From Castellaniella denitrificans (GTDB taxonomy: Bacteria; Pseudomonadota; Gammaproteobacteria; Burkholderiales; Burkholderiaceae_B): DNA of 64,000 nucleotides. The notes under the pieces are model-generated. The model was not told the DNA's origin. It searched no databases and was given only the letters and a program-made list of their open reading frames with translations. Of the stretch, positions 46,100-58,406 are shown one piece after another; positions within the stretch are counted from its first letter, which is position 1, and the number at the start of each line of letters is the position of its first letter. The position numbers were made by a program, and so were the translations under genes. The stretch lies in contig NZ_JBHSEZ010000004.1 in assembly GCF_042653765.1 (NCBI RefSeq), positions 364,089-428,088 of the forward strand, read 5' to 3'.

Positions 46100-47257
46100 C
46101 GCAGCTTCAGGCTCGCCAGGCCGATCATGACCAGCATCATGGTGATGATCCAGAAACGGACCACCACCTGGGTTTCCTTCCAGCCGCCCACCTCGAAGTG
46201 ATGGTGCAGCGGCGCCATGCGGAAGATCCGGCGGCCTTCCCCGTAGCGTTTCTTGGTGTACTTGAACCAGGTGACCTGCAGCATCACCGACAGGGTTTCG
46301 ACCACGAATACCCCGCCCATGATGAACAGGACGATCTCCTGGCGCACGATGACAGCGATCGTGCCCAGCGCGCCGCCCAGCGCCAGGGCGCCCACGTCGC
46401 CCATGAAGACCTGGGCGGGATAGGTGTTGAACCAGAGGAAGGCCAGGCCCGCGCCCGCGATGGCCGCGCACAGCACCATCAGCTCGGACGCGCCCGGAAT
46501 GTAGGGGAACAGCAGGTACTTGGAATAGTCCACCCGCCCGACCACGTAGGCGAAGATGCCCAGGGCCGTCCCGATCATCACGGTGGGCATGATCGCCAGG
46601 CCGTCCAGGCCGTCGGTCAGGTTGACGGCATTGCTGGTGCCCACGATCACCAGCCAGGTCAGGGCCACGAAGCCGAACACGCCCAGCGGATAGCTGACGG
46701 TCTTGAAGAAGGGCACGATCAGGTCGGCGCGCGCCGGCAGCGGCATGGAAAAGCCGCTCAGGACCCATTCGCGGAACAGCGGCCAGATTTCGGTGTTGGC
46801 CGGGACCGACACGGCGAAGCTGAGATAGACGGCGGCCACGGCGCCGATCAGCGCCTGCCAGAAGAATTTCTGCCGCGCCGGCATGCCCTCGGGGTCGTGG
46901 TGCACGACCTTGCGGTAGTCGTCGGCCCAGCCGATCCAGCCGAAGCCGAAGGTCACCAGCAGCACCACCCAGACGAAACGGTTGGTCCAGTCCGCCCACA
47001 GCAGGGTGCTGATGCCGATGCCGATCAGGATCAGGGCGCCGCCCATGGTGGGAGTGCCGTTCTTCTGCAGGTGCGTCTGCGGGCCGTAGCTGCGCACCGC
47101 CTGGCCGATCTTCAGTGCCGTCAGGCGGCGGATCAGCCAGGGGCCGGCCAGCAGGCCGATGGCCAGCGCCGTGGCGCAGGCCAGCAGCGCGCGGAACGTG
47201 ATGTATTCCACCACGCCGAAGGCGCGGAAATGCTCGTCGGACAACCAGCGCGCCAGC

Positions 47258-47268
<11 letters not shown>
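46096..47268 (-). CDS. mraY: Phospho-MurNAc-pentapeptide translocase
   Basis: A 390-residue polytopic enzyme moving phospho-MurNAc-pentapeptide to undecaprenyl phosphate (lipid I). It has ten predicted helices with the signatures NLTDGLDGLAI and APLHHHFEVGGWKE, and the TPTMGGALIL motif near residue 75. It overlaps the end of murEF by 11 bases in another frame and murD by four. Confidence 0.96.
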
Positions 47269-50040
<2,772 letters not shown>

Positions 50041-50044
<4 letters not shown>

Positions 50045-51777
50045 TGTGTGCGTCCCCCCTGCTCCGCCACGGCCACGAGGGAATCCACGGGCGCGTCCGG
50101 CCGCACGCCGAGACGGCGCAGGGTGCTTGAAACGATGTCGGAAAAGACGGGTGCGGCCACGCGGCCGCCATAATACCCCCCGGCGCCCGGCTCATCGATG
50201 GACACGGCCACGACGATGCGCGGATCGGACACCGGAGCCAGGCCGACGAAGGACCCGCGGTATTTGGTCTTGCTGTACTGGCCGTTGACGATCTTGCGCG
50301 CGGTGCCGCTCTTGCCCGCCACCCGGTAGCCCTGGACGCGGGCGAGCTTGGCGCCATCCGGCCCGGCGGCGGCCTCCAGCATGCCGCGCATCAGCTTGGC
50401 GATCTCGGGCGTGTAGACCTGGACGCTGGTGGGCTGGCCCTCGCGGCGCAGCAGGGACAGCGACACCATGTCGCCGTTGCGGGCGAAGACGGTGTAGGCG
50501 TGCGCGACCTGGAGCAGGGACACGGACAGCCCGTAGCCGTAGGCCATGGTGGCGCGCTCGATCGGCCGCCAGCGCTGCCAGGGCCGCAGGCGGCCCGAGG
50601 CCATGCCCGGGAAATGCGTCTGGGGCACGCGCCCGAACCCCAGTGCCGAGAATTTCTCCCACATCGACTGGGACGTCAGGCGCTCGGAAATCATGGTCAT
50701 GCCGATGTTGCTGGAGCGCTGGATGATCCCGCCCACGTCCAGCACGCCGTTGCGGCTGACGTCGGAGATCACGGCGCCTTGATAGCTGTAGCGGCCGTTG
50801 CCGGTGTCGAACAGCGTGCGGGTCGTGATCTTGCCCTCGTCCAGGGCCAGCGCGGCCGTGAACGGCTTCATGATGGAGCCGGGCTCGAAGGTGTCGGTCA
50901 CGACGCGGTTGCGCAGCGCCTCGCCCGTGCGCGCCGAGTTGTCGTTCGGATCGTAGGACGGCAGGTTGACCATCGCCAGGATCTCGCCCGAACGGGCGTC
51001 CAGCACGATGGCCGCCGCCGCGCGCGCCTGGTGCTCCTTCATGGCGGTCTTGAGCGCCGTGTAGGTGTCGAACTGGATGCCGGCATCGATGGACAGCTGC
51101 AGGTTCTGGCCGTCGACCGGCGGCACCACGGCCTGGACGTCCTCGACCACGCGGCCCAGACGGTCCCGGATCACGCGCCGGGACCCCGGCTGGCCCGACA
51201 GCCGGTCGTTGAACGCCAGCTCGATGCCTTCGATGCCGCGATCCTCGATGTTGGTGAAGCCGACGATGTGCGCCATGACCTCGCCTTCCGGATAGAAGCG
51301 GCGCGTCTCGGCCAGCTGCTGGACTCCGGGGATCTTCAGTTGCTGGATCGCCTTGGCCTTGTCGGCGGCCACCTGCCGCTGCAGGTAGACGAAATTCTTG
51401 TCCTCGTCCTGGGTGCGCTGGCGTAGTTCGGCCGGCTTGATGTCCAGCAGGCGCGCCAGTTCGGAGACCTGGGCGTCGGACGCCTTGTGGAAGTCCTCGG
51501 GGATCGCCCAGATGGCCTTGGCCGGCACGCTGGAGGCCAGCACCACCGAGCCGCTGCGGTCCAGGATCTTGCCGCGCGAGGCCTGCAGGACCAGCGTGCG
51601 CTCGTAGCGGCGCTCGCCCTGGCGCTGCAGGAACTCGTTGGACAGGATCTGCAGGTTCAGCGCCTTGGCCACCAGCGCGGCGAAGCCCAGCATGAGCACG
51701 ATCACCACCAGCCGCGCGCGCCAGAAGGCCGGACGGCTCGCCAGCACGGGGCTTTCGTGGAAGCCGAAGCGCTTCAT
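50041..51777 (-). CDS. ftsI: Septal transpeptidase FtsI (PBP3)
   Basis: A 578-residue class B penicillin-binding protein. It has a membrane helix at about 20-42, a pedestal domain, and the transpeptidase domain with the nucleophile motif SIMK (S301), SSN (355-357) and KSG (489-491). It cross-links septal peptidoglycan made by FtsW. ATG at 51777 (MKRFGFHES) overlaps the ftsL stop; longer versions would run into ftsL. Length matches the family. Confidence 0.96.
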
Positions 51778-52064
51778 GGCCGGCCCCCCTGGGTGGCGGG
51801 GGCGGGCTGCTGCAGATAGATCGTGCGGTCCGGCGTCACCGACACCAGGTGCAGGTCCGCGCGGGCCAGCGAATCGATGCGGGCGTTGCGCGCCAGTTCC
51901 GCGCGCTCGAGCTGCAGGCGGCGCCACTCCGCGTCCAGTTCGTGCGCGTGCGACTTCAGCCGCTCGGACGCCACGAACAGCTCGCGCGTCTGGAAGCGCA
52001 CCGTGACCAGGGAAATGGCCGAGGCCATCAGCAGGAACGCCAGGAACAGGGTCAGCCGGATCAT
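51774..52064 (-). CDS. ftsL: Cell division protein FtsL
   Basis: A 96-residue bitopic protein: membrane helix at residues 3-22 (LTLFLAFLLMASAISLVTV), then a periplasmic coiled coil (about 30-65, ASERLKSHAHELDAEWRRLQ) and a short tail. Assigned by architecture and by its place between rsmH and ftsI, since FtsL sequences diverge quickly. It overlaps both neighbours by four bases. Confidence 0.9.
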   Translation of the reverse strand: MIRLTLFLAFLLMASAISLVTVRFQTRELFVASERLKSHAHELDAEWRRLQLERAELARNARIDSLARADLHLVSVTPDRTIYLQQPAPATQGGRP

Positions 52065-53119
52065 CGCGCCGCCCTCCCCGCCCGGCCCCGCGCGGGCGCG
52101 CGGCCCGGCAGGCGGACGAAGCCGGCCGCCTCGTCCGGCGACAGGGGCGTACTGGTGCGCTCGGCCACCCGCAGCACGGCCGAACGCGCGCGCACGTTGT
52201 CCGCCACCTCGGCCTCGTCCGCCAGGACCCGGCCCAGCAGGGTGACGTAGGGTTGCGGCATGTCCCGCTCGGGGATCGGCAGCCGCGCCCGGTCCCGGCC
52301 CGGGTGGGCGGCGGCGGCGAAGCACTGCTTGACCATGCGGTCTTCCAGCGAGTGGAAGCTGATCACGGCCAGGCGCCCGCGCGCGCGCAGGCGGGTCAGC
52401 GCTGCCGGGAGGGCGTGCGCGAGCTGCGCGAGCTCTTCATTGATGTGAATCCGTACAGCTTGAAAGGTGCGGGTGGCCGGGTGTTGACCCTTTTCGCGCG
52501 TACGGACGGCACCGGCGACGAGCTGGGCAAGTTCGCCCGTGGTGCGCAGCGGCCCGGATTGGCGGCGCGCAACAATCGCCTTTGCAATCTGGAAAGCAAA
52601 CCGTTCTTCGCCATAATCTGCGATGACCTCCTTGATCTGTTCCTGGTCGGCCTCGGCCAGCCATTGCGCCGCCGTCTGTCCCCGGCTGGTGTCCATGCGC
52701 ATGTCCAGCGGGCCATCCCGCATGAACGAGAATCCACGTTCCGCCTCGTCGATCTGGGGCGAGGACACGCCCAGGTCCAGCAGCACGCCGTCCACCCGGT
52801 CGATGCCCAGGCGGTCGAGCTGCGCGCCCAGGGTGGCGAAACCGTCGTGCACGATCTCGACCCGCCCGTCGGCGGCGCGCAGCGCCTGCGCCTCGGCGAT
52901 GGCGGCCGGGTCCTTGTCGAACACCAGCAGCCGCGCCCGCGGGGCCAGCCGGCTCAGCAGCAGGCGGCTATGCCCCCCGCGCCCGAAGGTCCCATCCACG
53001 TAGACTCCGTCCAGCGGCGGGGCTTCCGCCGCCGGCACCGCCGACCGGCGGCCGAACGCGGGGCTCAACAATGCGTCGATGGCCGGTTCCAGCAGAACGG
53101 TGCGATGGGAATACGCCAT
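52061..53119 (-). CDS. rsmH: 16S rRNA (cytosine1402-N4)-methyltransferase
   Basis: A 352-residue SAM-dependent enzyme (formerly MraW) that modifies C1402 in the decoding site. SHRTVLLEPAIDAL opens the protein, DGTFGRGGHSRLLL is the SAM loop, and LDLGVSSPQIDEAERGFSF and FQAVRIHINEEL are diagnostic. It is about 40 residues longer than the E. coli form because of an early loop (RRSAVPAAEAPPL) and a basic C-terminal tail. ATG at 53119 lies eight bases after the mraZ stop. Confidence 0.95.
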   Translation of the reverse strand: MAYSHRTVLLEPAIDALLSPAFGRRSAVPAAEAPPLDGVYVDGTFGRGGHSRLLLSRLAPRARLLVFDKDPAAIAEAQALRAADGRVEIVHDGFATLGAQLDRLGIDRVDGVLLDLGVSSPQIDEAERGFSFMRDGPLDMRMDTSRGQTAAQWLAEADQEQIKEVIADYGEERFAFQIAKAIVARRQSGPLRTTGELAQLVAGAVRTREKGQHPATRTFQAVRIHINEELAQLAHALPAALTRLRARGRLAVISFHSLEDRMVKQCFAAAAHPGRDRARLPIPERDMPQPYVTLLGRVLADEAEVADNVRARSAVLRVAERTSTPLSPDEAAGFVRLPGRAPARGRAGRAAR

Positions 53120-53127
53120 GTGCGGGT

Positions 53128-53556
53128 TCAGAAAGAGATCTGTTCAAGAATGGCCGGATCGAGGTTGCCCACGTCCGCCATGCAGCGCGCCTCCCACTGG
53201 GCGCGATCCCACAATTCGAAGTTCGACCCCAGCCCCAGCAGCATGACGTCCCGGCTCAGCCCGGCCGCCGCGCGCAGTTCGGGCGCCACCAGGATGCGGC
53301 CCGCCCCGTCCATGTCCACGTCCTGGGCGTTGCCCAGCAGCAGGCGCTGCAGGGGCCGCGCCGAGGCCGGCAGCGCCGCGATCTGCTCGCGCTTGGCCTC
53401 CCAGGTGGAGCGGGGATAGATCATCAGGCAGCCGTCCGGATGCCGTGTCAGGGTCAGGCGCCCCTGTTCCGAGGCCTGCAGGGCGTCACGATGCCGAGCC
53501 GGAATGGACATCCGGCCCTTGGCATCCAGCGTGAGCGCGCTGCTTCCTTGAAACAC
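53128..53556 (-). CDS. mraZ: Transcriptional regulator MraZ
   Basis: A 142-residue protein with two SpoVT/AbrB-like domains, each with the family DxxxR motif (LDAKGRMSIP and MDGAGRILVA). In E. coli it forms rings and represses its own dcw promoter through TGGG-type direct repeats. It is the first gene of the cluster. The start is GTG at 53556, eight bases after GGAGGA, and the ribosome site overlaps the last putative MraZ box. Length is slightly below the 152-residue E. coli protein. Confidence 0.95.
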   Translation of the reverse strand: MFQGSSALTLDAKGRMSIPARHRDALQASEQGRLTLTRHPDGCLMIYPRSTWEAKREQIAALPASARPLQRLLLGNAQDVDMDGAGRILVAPELRAAAGLSRDVMLLGLGSNFELWDRAQWEARCMADVGNLDPAILEQISF

Positions 53557-53564
53557 GAGGGGGT

Positions 53565-53604
53565 TCCTCCCACTTCATGACACAAAAATCTACTTTGTCC
53601 CACT
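53565..53604 (-). promoter_or_regulatory. Putative MraZ-binding boxes
   Basis: Read on the minus strand, four ten-base units lie end to end: AGTGGGACAA, AGTAGATTTT, TGTGTCATGA, AGTGGGAGGA. The outer two are near-perfect TGGG-type boxes and the inner two are degenerate. The ten-base period matches the direct-repeat spacing described for MraZ operators. Confidence 0.6.
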
Positions 53605-53630
53605 CTACGGGATGGATCGATGCCGGTCAA
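53602..53630 (-). promoter_or_regulatory. Probable dcw cluster promoter upstream of mraZ
   Basis: TTGACC (53625-53630) and TAGAGT (53602-53607), 17 bases apart on the minus strand. The first MraZ-type box overlaps the -10. Upstream is a marked AT-rich stretch (53631-53760). The 394-base gap 53557-53950 holds only this promoter, the divergent liv promoter and their leaders. Confidence 0.65.
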
Positions 53631-53805
53631 GGCAAAAATTGAAATTTATTCAATGACAACAAGCACTTACAACTGTTTTTAAGAATTAAGACGGAAATAA
53701 AAACCTGAAAAATCAATAGATTGCAAACTAAACTGAAAGTCCTTTATCAGGTCGGGGCCTTTGCGTCCGGCGGCTGGCCGGCCCTGGACCTGCACCAATT
53801 CCCGA

Positions 53806-53834
53806 TTGACACGCCAGGGGGCAGCCGATGTAAT
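53806..53834 (+). promoter_or_regulatory. Promoter of the amino-acid binding protein gene
   Basis: Consensus TTGACA (53806-53811), 17-base spacer, TGTAAT (53829-53834). The leader to the ATG is about 110 bases and contains a short stem (53881-53900) followed by T6 (53901-53906), which could be an attenuator. Confidence 0.7.
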
Positions 53835-53950
53835 GAACTTGCGCCATCCCGGGCTGAAACACCGGCATTCCCGGGTGCCAGACTCGAAAGCATCCGAGCC
53901 TTTTTTGCGTTTGTCTGCGATTTCGTCAGCCACCAGAAAGGAGATCTCAC

Positions 53951-55300
53951 ATGTCGGATCAGACCCACTTCCCCCGCTCGCGCCGCCATTTCCTGCAATC
54001 CGTCGGGGCTTCGGGCGGCCTCCTGATGCTCGGCGGCGTCCTGCCGCTGCAGCGCGCCCTGGCCGCGGGCGCCCCGCCCGCCATCAACCTGGGCCAGGTC
54101 CTGCCCATGACCGGCTCCGCGGCCGAATTCGGCCCCTATTACCGCGACGCGGTGCGGCTGGCCGTCGACCAGATCAACACGGCCGCCAAGGAAGTCTTCG
54201 GCGGCCCCCTCATCGCCCACCACGTCACGGCCGACAGCGCGACCCTGCCCACGGTCGGCGTCCAGGCGGCCCGCCAGATGATCGACACTCAGCACACGCC
54301 GGTCATCATCAACGGCTGGTCCAGCGGCGTCACGGTCGCCGTGGCGACCTCGGTCACCATCCCGTCCGGCGTCCTGCAGATCGGCAACGGCACCACGTCC
54401 CCGCTGGTCAGCGTGCTGCCCGCCGACGCCAAGGCCGACCTGCTGTTCCGCACCAGCGCGTCCGACGCCATGCAGGGCGTGGTGGCCGCCCAGTTCGTCA
54501 ACGGCGAGATCGACCCGAACTACAAGTTCAAGCGCGTCGCCACCATCTACATCAACAACCCCTACGGGCAGGGCCTGTCCAACGCCTTCGCCGCCGCCTT
54601 CAAGAAACGCGGCGGCACCGTCCTGGCGGAAGTCCCCCACCCCGAGGAAGTCCAGCCCACCTACAAGTCCATGCTGTCCCAGGCCCTGAAGGACAAGCCC
54701 GACCTGCTCCTCATCGTCAGCTACCCGGCGCACACCATCGCCATCTGCAAGGAATCCCGCGACACCTTCAACTTCACCCGCTGGCAGTTCACCGACGGCA
54801 ACGCCAGCGTCGACATCATCAAGGAAGTCGGCGCCAAGGACATGGACGGCCGCTACGGCACGGCGCCCGGCGAGGACACCAGCACGCAGTCCTACAGGGA
54901 CTTCGCCAAGACCTACCTGTCCACCTACAAATACGACCACTTCCCGCCCTTCACCACCTGCTCGTACGACGCCGGGCTGGTCGCGGGGCTGGCCATGGCC
55001 GCCGTCGTGGCCGGCGGAGCCACCGACGCATCGAAGATCACGGGCGCGATGCTGCGCGACGAACTGCGCAAGGTCTCCAACCCGCCGGGCGAAATGATCG
55101 ACGGCGGCGACCAGGGCCGGGTCGTCGCCATGCTCAAGGCGCTGAAGGACAAGAAGAAGATCAACTACAACGGGGTCGCCGGCCCGTGCGACTTCGACAA
55201 GAACGGCGACGTCATCACGCCCGTCAACATCTGGAAATATGGCGGCGGCCAGATCGAGACGGTGAAGATGGTCGCCGCCAAGGACATCCCGGCCGGTTGA
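53951..55300 (+). CDS. Branched-chain amino acid-type ABC transporter substrate-binding protein
   Basis: A 449-residue type-I periplasmic binding protein (LivJ/LivK or amide-binding class). The N-terminus carries a twin-arginine type signal, SRRHFLQS (R11, R12), with a hydrophobic stretch and cleavage near ALAAG. The mature part begins INLGQVLPMTGSAAEFGPYY, the usual fold opening. GGAG lies nine bases before ATG at 53951. It faces the convergent liv permease/ATPase genes and probably feeds them. The ligand is uncertain: leucine-type amino acids, urea or amides are all possible. Confidence 0.88.
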   Translation: MSDQTHFPRSRRHFLQSVGASGGLLMLGGVLPLQRALAAGAPPAINLGQVLPMTGSAAEFGPYYRDAVRLAVDQINTAAKEVFGGPLIAHHVTADSATLPTVGVQAARQMIDTQHTPVIINGWSSGVTVAVATSVTIPSGVLQIGNGTTSPLVSVLPADAKADLLFRTSASDAMQGVVAAQFVNGEIDPNYKFKRVATIYINNPYGQGLSNAFAAAFKKRGGTVLAEVPHPEEVQPTYKSMLSQALKDKPDLLLIVSYPAHTIAICKESRDTFNFTRWQFTDGNASVDIIKEVGAKDMDGRYGTAPGEDTSTQSYRDFAKTYLSTYKYDHFPPFTTCSYDAGLVAGLAMAAVVAGGATDASKITGAMLRDELRKVSNPPGEMIDGGDQGRVVAMLKALKDKKKINYNGVAGPCDFDKNGDVITPVNIWKYGGGQIETVKMVAAKDIPAG

Positions 55301-55325
55301 TCCGCGCCGCGCGCCACAGGAAAAG

Positions 55326-55348
55326 GGCCACGTCCGCGTGGCCTTTTT
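55326..55348 (+). terminator. Terminator of the binding-protein gene
   Basis: GGCCACG-TCCG-CGTGGCC followed by T5, 26 bases after the stop. It lies between convergent genes and may serve both. Confidence 0.8.
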
Positions 55349-55375
55349 CTCATCGTGGGCATCGGCGGGCCGGGA

Positions 55376-56581
55376 TCAGTCCTCCGGCTCCCCGTCCAGG
55401 AAGCGGGACACGCGCTTTTTCTCGGGCAGGATGCCCTGCGGGCGATACAGCACGATCAGCGCCAGCAGCAGCCCCACGAAGGCCCAGCGCAGGAAGGACA
55501 TGCGCGAGGCCACGTCGGGGGCGACCCCCTGCAGGGCGACCTGCAGGTAATCCGTGACGAAGCCCGTGCCGCTCCAGACGGCCCAGATCACGAAGGCGCC
55601 CAGGATGGCGCCCTTGTTGTTGCCGCTGCCCCCCAGCATCAGCATCACCCAGACCAGGAACGTGGCGAACAGGGGCTTGAAGTGGCTGTAGTCGATCGTG
55701 ACCATGTACGGCGCATACAAGGCACCGGCCACGCCGATGACGACGGCGCCCAGCACGAAGGACTGCACGCGCAGGGACTTGACGTGCTTGCCGCTCATGG
55801 CGGCCGAGTCCTCCTCGTCCCGCACGGCGCGCAGCGCGCGCCCCCAGGGCGAGCGCACCATGGCCTCCAGCACGACGTAGGTCAGGGCCAGCGCGATCGC
55901 GACGATCACCAGGTACAGATAGCTGTAGTCCCGGGGCTGCATGATCGACAGCGCGGCATGGAGGGCGTCGGGCAGCCAGCCGCAGCCCGCGCCATCGAAG
56001 ACGCAGGACAGGGGCTGCGGGATGCCGGACATGGGTTGCGGCCCGTTGGCCAGCCAGCGCTCGTTCTGGAAAACGAGCCGGATGATCTCGGCGATCCCCA
56101 GCGTGGCGATCGCCAGGAAATCCGCCCGCAGATGCAGGATGGGCTGGGCGATCAGCCAGGCCACGACGCCCGCCATGATGCCGGCGGCCGCCACCCCCGC
56201 CAGATAGGGCGCGTCCAGGCCGAACCACTGGTGGGCGTAGGCCGCCATCAGGCCCGAGGGCGGCGAAGTGACGAACAGCGCCATGGTGAAGGCCCCCACG
56301 GCGAAGAAGCCGGCCACGCCGAAATTCAGGTGGCCGTTGTATCCCCATTGCGCGTTCAGGCCCAGCGACAGGATCGAATAGATGATCGCCATGATGCTGA
56401 AGGACACCAGGTAATCCATGATGCCGGGCAGCCAGCCCGCCACGCCGAAGGCCAGGGCGCCGCCCAGCGCCAGGGCCGCCGGCAGGCGCGCCCGCCAGCG
56501 CCAGCGCGAGAACAGCAGGCACCCCAGCAGGAAGGCGGGGACCAGCAGGAAGCAGGCCTTGAGCAGATTCAGGGTATCCAT
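55376..56581 (-). CDS. livM: Branched-chain amino acid-type ABC permease (LivM family)
   Basis: A 401-residue polytopic permease. YSILSLGLNAQWGYNGHLNFGVAGFFAVGAF and ADFLAIATLGIAEIIRLVF are the LivM blocks, and SPWGRALRAVRDEEDSAAMSGKHV is the coupling loop. About ten membrane helices. ATG at 56581 has AGGAG six bases upstream. It is the fourth and last gene of a minus-strand run livG-livF-livH-livM. Confidence 0.9.
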   Translation of the reverse strand: MDTLNLLKACFLLVPAFLLGCLLFSRWRWRARLPAALALGGALAFGVAGWLPGIMDYLVSFSIMAIIYSILSLGLNAQWGYNGHLNFGVAGFFAVGAFTMALFVTSPPSGLMAAYAHQWFGLDAPYLAGVAAAGIMAGVVAWLIAQPILHLRADFLAIATLGIAEIIRLVFQNERWLANGPQPMSGIPQPLSCVFDGAGCGWLPDALHAALSIMQPRDYSYLYLVIVAIALALTYVVLEAMVRSPWGRALRAVRDEEDSAAMSGKHVKSLRVQSFVLGAVVIGVAGALYAPYMVTIDYSHFKPLFATFLVWVMLMLGGSGNNKGAILGAFVIWAVWSGTGFVTDYLQVALQGVAPDVASRMSFLRWAFVGLLLALIVLYRPQGILPEKKRVSRFLDGEPED

Positions 56582-56590
56582 GTCCGGCTC

Positions 56591-57694
56591 CTAGCGTTGG
56601 GCGAACAGCCCCTGGGGCCGCATCAGCAGCACCAGCACCATCAGCACGAAGGCGACCGCCGGCCCATAGGCGGGGTTCAGGAAAGCGGAAGTCAGCTGCA
56701 TGGCGATCCCGATGATGACGGAACCGACCAGCGCCCCCCAGGCGTTGCCGATCCCGCCCATGATCACCGCCGCGAACAGGGGCAGCAGCAGCACGAAGCC
56801 CATGTCCGGGCGCATCTGCGACGCCAGCCCGTACATGACGCCCCCGATGGCGGCCAGGCCCGCGCCGATGCTCCAGGTCCAGGCGATGACCTGTTCGGTG
56901 TCGATCCCGCGCACCTGGGCCAGGTCGGGATTGTCGGCCGTCGCGCGCATGGCCTTGCCGATGCGCGTGCGGGTCAGCATCCAGTACAGCAGCGCCACCA
57001 GGACGACGGCCAGGGCGAAGACGAAGAGCTGGTCCGCCTGCAGGCGCAGGCCGAAGGGCAGGTACAGCGCCGGATTGGAGCGCCCGGAATAATAGAAATG
57101 GAAATCCGATCCCCAGATGAGATAGACGATGCCCCGCAGCAGGAATTCCATGCCCAGCGAGGCCATGGCCAGCAGCACGAGCGGCGACTGGTGCCTGCGC
57201 AGCGGCCGGTACAGCAGCCGGTCGAGCACGATCGCCACGACGGCGGTGACCGCCGCCGCCAGCGCCAGGCCGACGACGAGCTCCCAGCCGAAGGAAAACA
57301 GCCAGATGGGATTCGACTGCGGCAGGACGAGCACCATGCCGTAGGTCACATAGGCCCCCAGGGTCAGGAATTCGCCATGGGCGAAATTCGGGAATTTCAG
57401 GACGCCGTAGCAAAGCGTGAGGCCGATGCCGCCCAGCGCGATGATGCCGCCCAGCATCACCCCCCACGCCGTCAGGGACAGCATGTCCTCTGCGCTGGTG
57501 CCCGAAAGCCAGCCCGCGACCCACATGCCGGCCAGCACCAGCAGCAGCACGCCGCCGACGAAGCGGCTGCTGCGCGCGCCGCCCGAATCCCGGGCGTCCA
57601 CCGCCCCGGCATCCGCGGCCGCCGGAGCGTCCGAAGCGCCTGGAACGTCCGGAGACATGCCCTTGTCCGCCGCGGACCGCGCCGTATCGATCAT
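56591..57694 (-). CDS. livH: Branched-chain amino acid-type ABC permease (LivH family)
   Basis: A 367-residue permease with the LivH signatures GGIIALGGIGLTLCYGVLKFPNFAHGEFLTLGAY and GAGLAAIGGVMYGL. The first 45 residues are an Ala/Asp-rich cytoplasmic extension not found in the ~300-residue E. coli LivH, and one further N-terminal hydrophobic helix (about 46-62) follows. ATG at 57694 is supported by GGAGG eight bases upstream, inside the end of livF. ATG at 57658 is an alternative. Confidence 0.88.
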   Translation of the reverse strand: MIDTARSAADKGMSPDVPGASDAPAAADAGAVDARDSGGARSSRFVGGVLLLVLAGMWVAGWLSGTSAEDMLSLTAWGVMLGGIIALGGIGLTLCYGVLKFPNFAHGEFLTLGAYVTYGMVLVLPQSNPIWLFSFGWELVVGLALAAAVTAVVAIVLDRLLYRPLRRHQSPLVLLAMASLGMEFLLRGIVYLIWGSDFHFYYSGRSNPALYLPFGLRLQADQLFVFALAVVLVALLYWMLTRTRIGKAMRATADNPDLAQVRGIDTEQVIAWTWSIGAGLAAIGGVMYGLASQMRPDMGFVLLLPLFAAVIMGGIGNAWGALVGSVIIGIAMQLTSAFLNPAYGPAVAFVLMVLVLLMRPQGLFAQR

Positions 57695-57698
57695 CGCG

Positions 57699-58406
57699 TC
57701 ATCCTCCCAGGTAGAGGCGCCCGACGTTCGGATCGTCGAGCAGGTCCCGGCCCGTGCCTTCGTGGCGGTTCTCGCCGTTGGCCAGCACGTAGCCGCGATG
57801 GGCCATCCCCAGGGACTGCCGGGCGTTCTGCTCGACCATCAGGATGCCCACGCCGCTGTCGTTGATCCGGGCGATGCGCTCGAAGATCTCGTCCACCAGC
57901 TTCGGGGACAGGGCGGCCGTGGGTTCGTCCAGCAGCAGCAGCCGGGGACTCATCATCAGGGCGCTGCCCATCGCGACCATCTGCCGTTCGCCGCCCGACA
58001 TCTTGCCCGCCAGCTGCCGGCGGCGCTGGCGCAGCTTGGGGAACATCGCATAGACCCGGTCCTTGTTGTCCGACAGGTCGACCTTCCCCATCGGGAAGGC
58101 GCCCATTTCCAGATTTTCCTCGACCGTCAGCGAGGTGAAGACGTTGGCCACCTGCGGCACATAGCACATGCCCAGCCGCACGATGCGATGCGGCGCCTCG
58201 CGCGTGATGTCGTGGCCGTCGAAGGAGATGGCGCCCTGGCGCGGATGCAGCAGGCCGAAGATCGTCTTCATCAGGGTGGACTTGCCCGCGCCGTTGGGAC
58301 CGATGATGGCGACGACCTCGCCGGCCTCGACCCGGATGGACACCGCGCGCAGGATCTCGGTATCGCCGTAGCCCGCCGTGACGGCGTCAACCTGCAGCAG
58401 CGGCAT
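57699..58406 (-). CDS. livF: Branched-chain amino acid-type ABC ATPase (LivF family)
   Basis: A 235-residue ATPase. Walker A is GPNGAGKST, the signature MSGGERQMVAMG and Walker B LLLLDEPTAALSPKL. The length and the EILRAVSIRVEAGEVVAIIGPNG opening fit LivF. ATG at 58406 follows GGAGG by five bases and lies inside the end of livG (20-base overlap). Confidence 0.92.
   Translation of the reverse strand: MPLLQVDAVTAGYGDTEILRAVSIRVEAGEVVAIIGPNGAGKSTLMKTIFGLLHPRQGAISFDGHDITREAPHRIVRLGMCYVPQVANVFTSLTVEENLEMGAFPMGKVDLSDNKDRVYAMFPKLRQRRRQLAGKMSGGERQMVAMGSALMMSPRLLLLDEPTAALSPKLVDEIFERIARINDSGVGILMVEQNARQSLGMAHRGYVLANGENRHEGTGRDLLDDPNVGRLYLGG

Noticed and set aside
55355..57865. Long open frame opposite the liv permease genes
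   Set aside because: Shadow of livM and livH; the translated product is dominated by Asp, His, Gln and Gly and lacks hydrophobic or domain structure.
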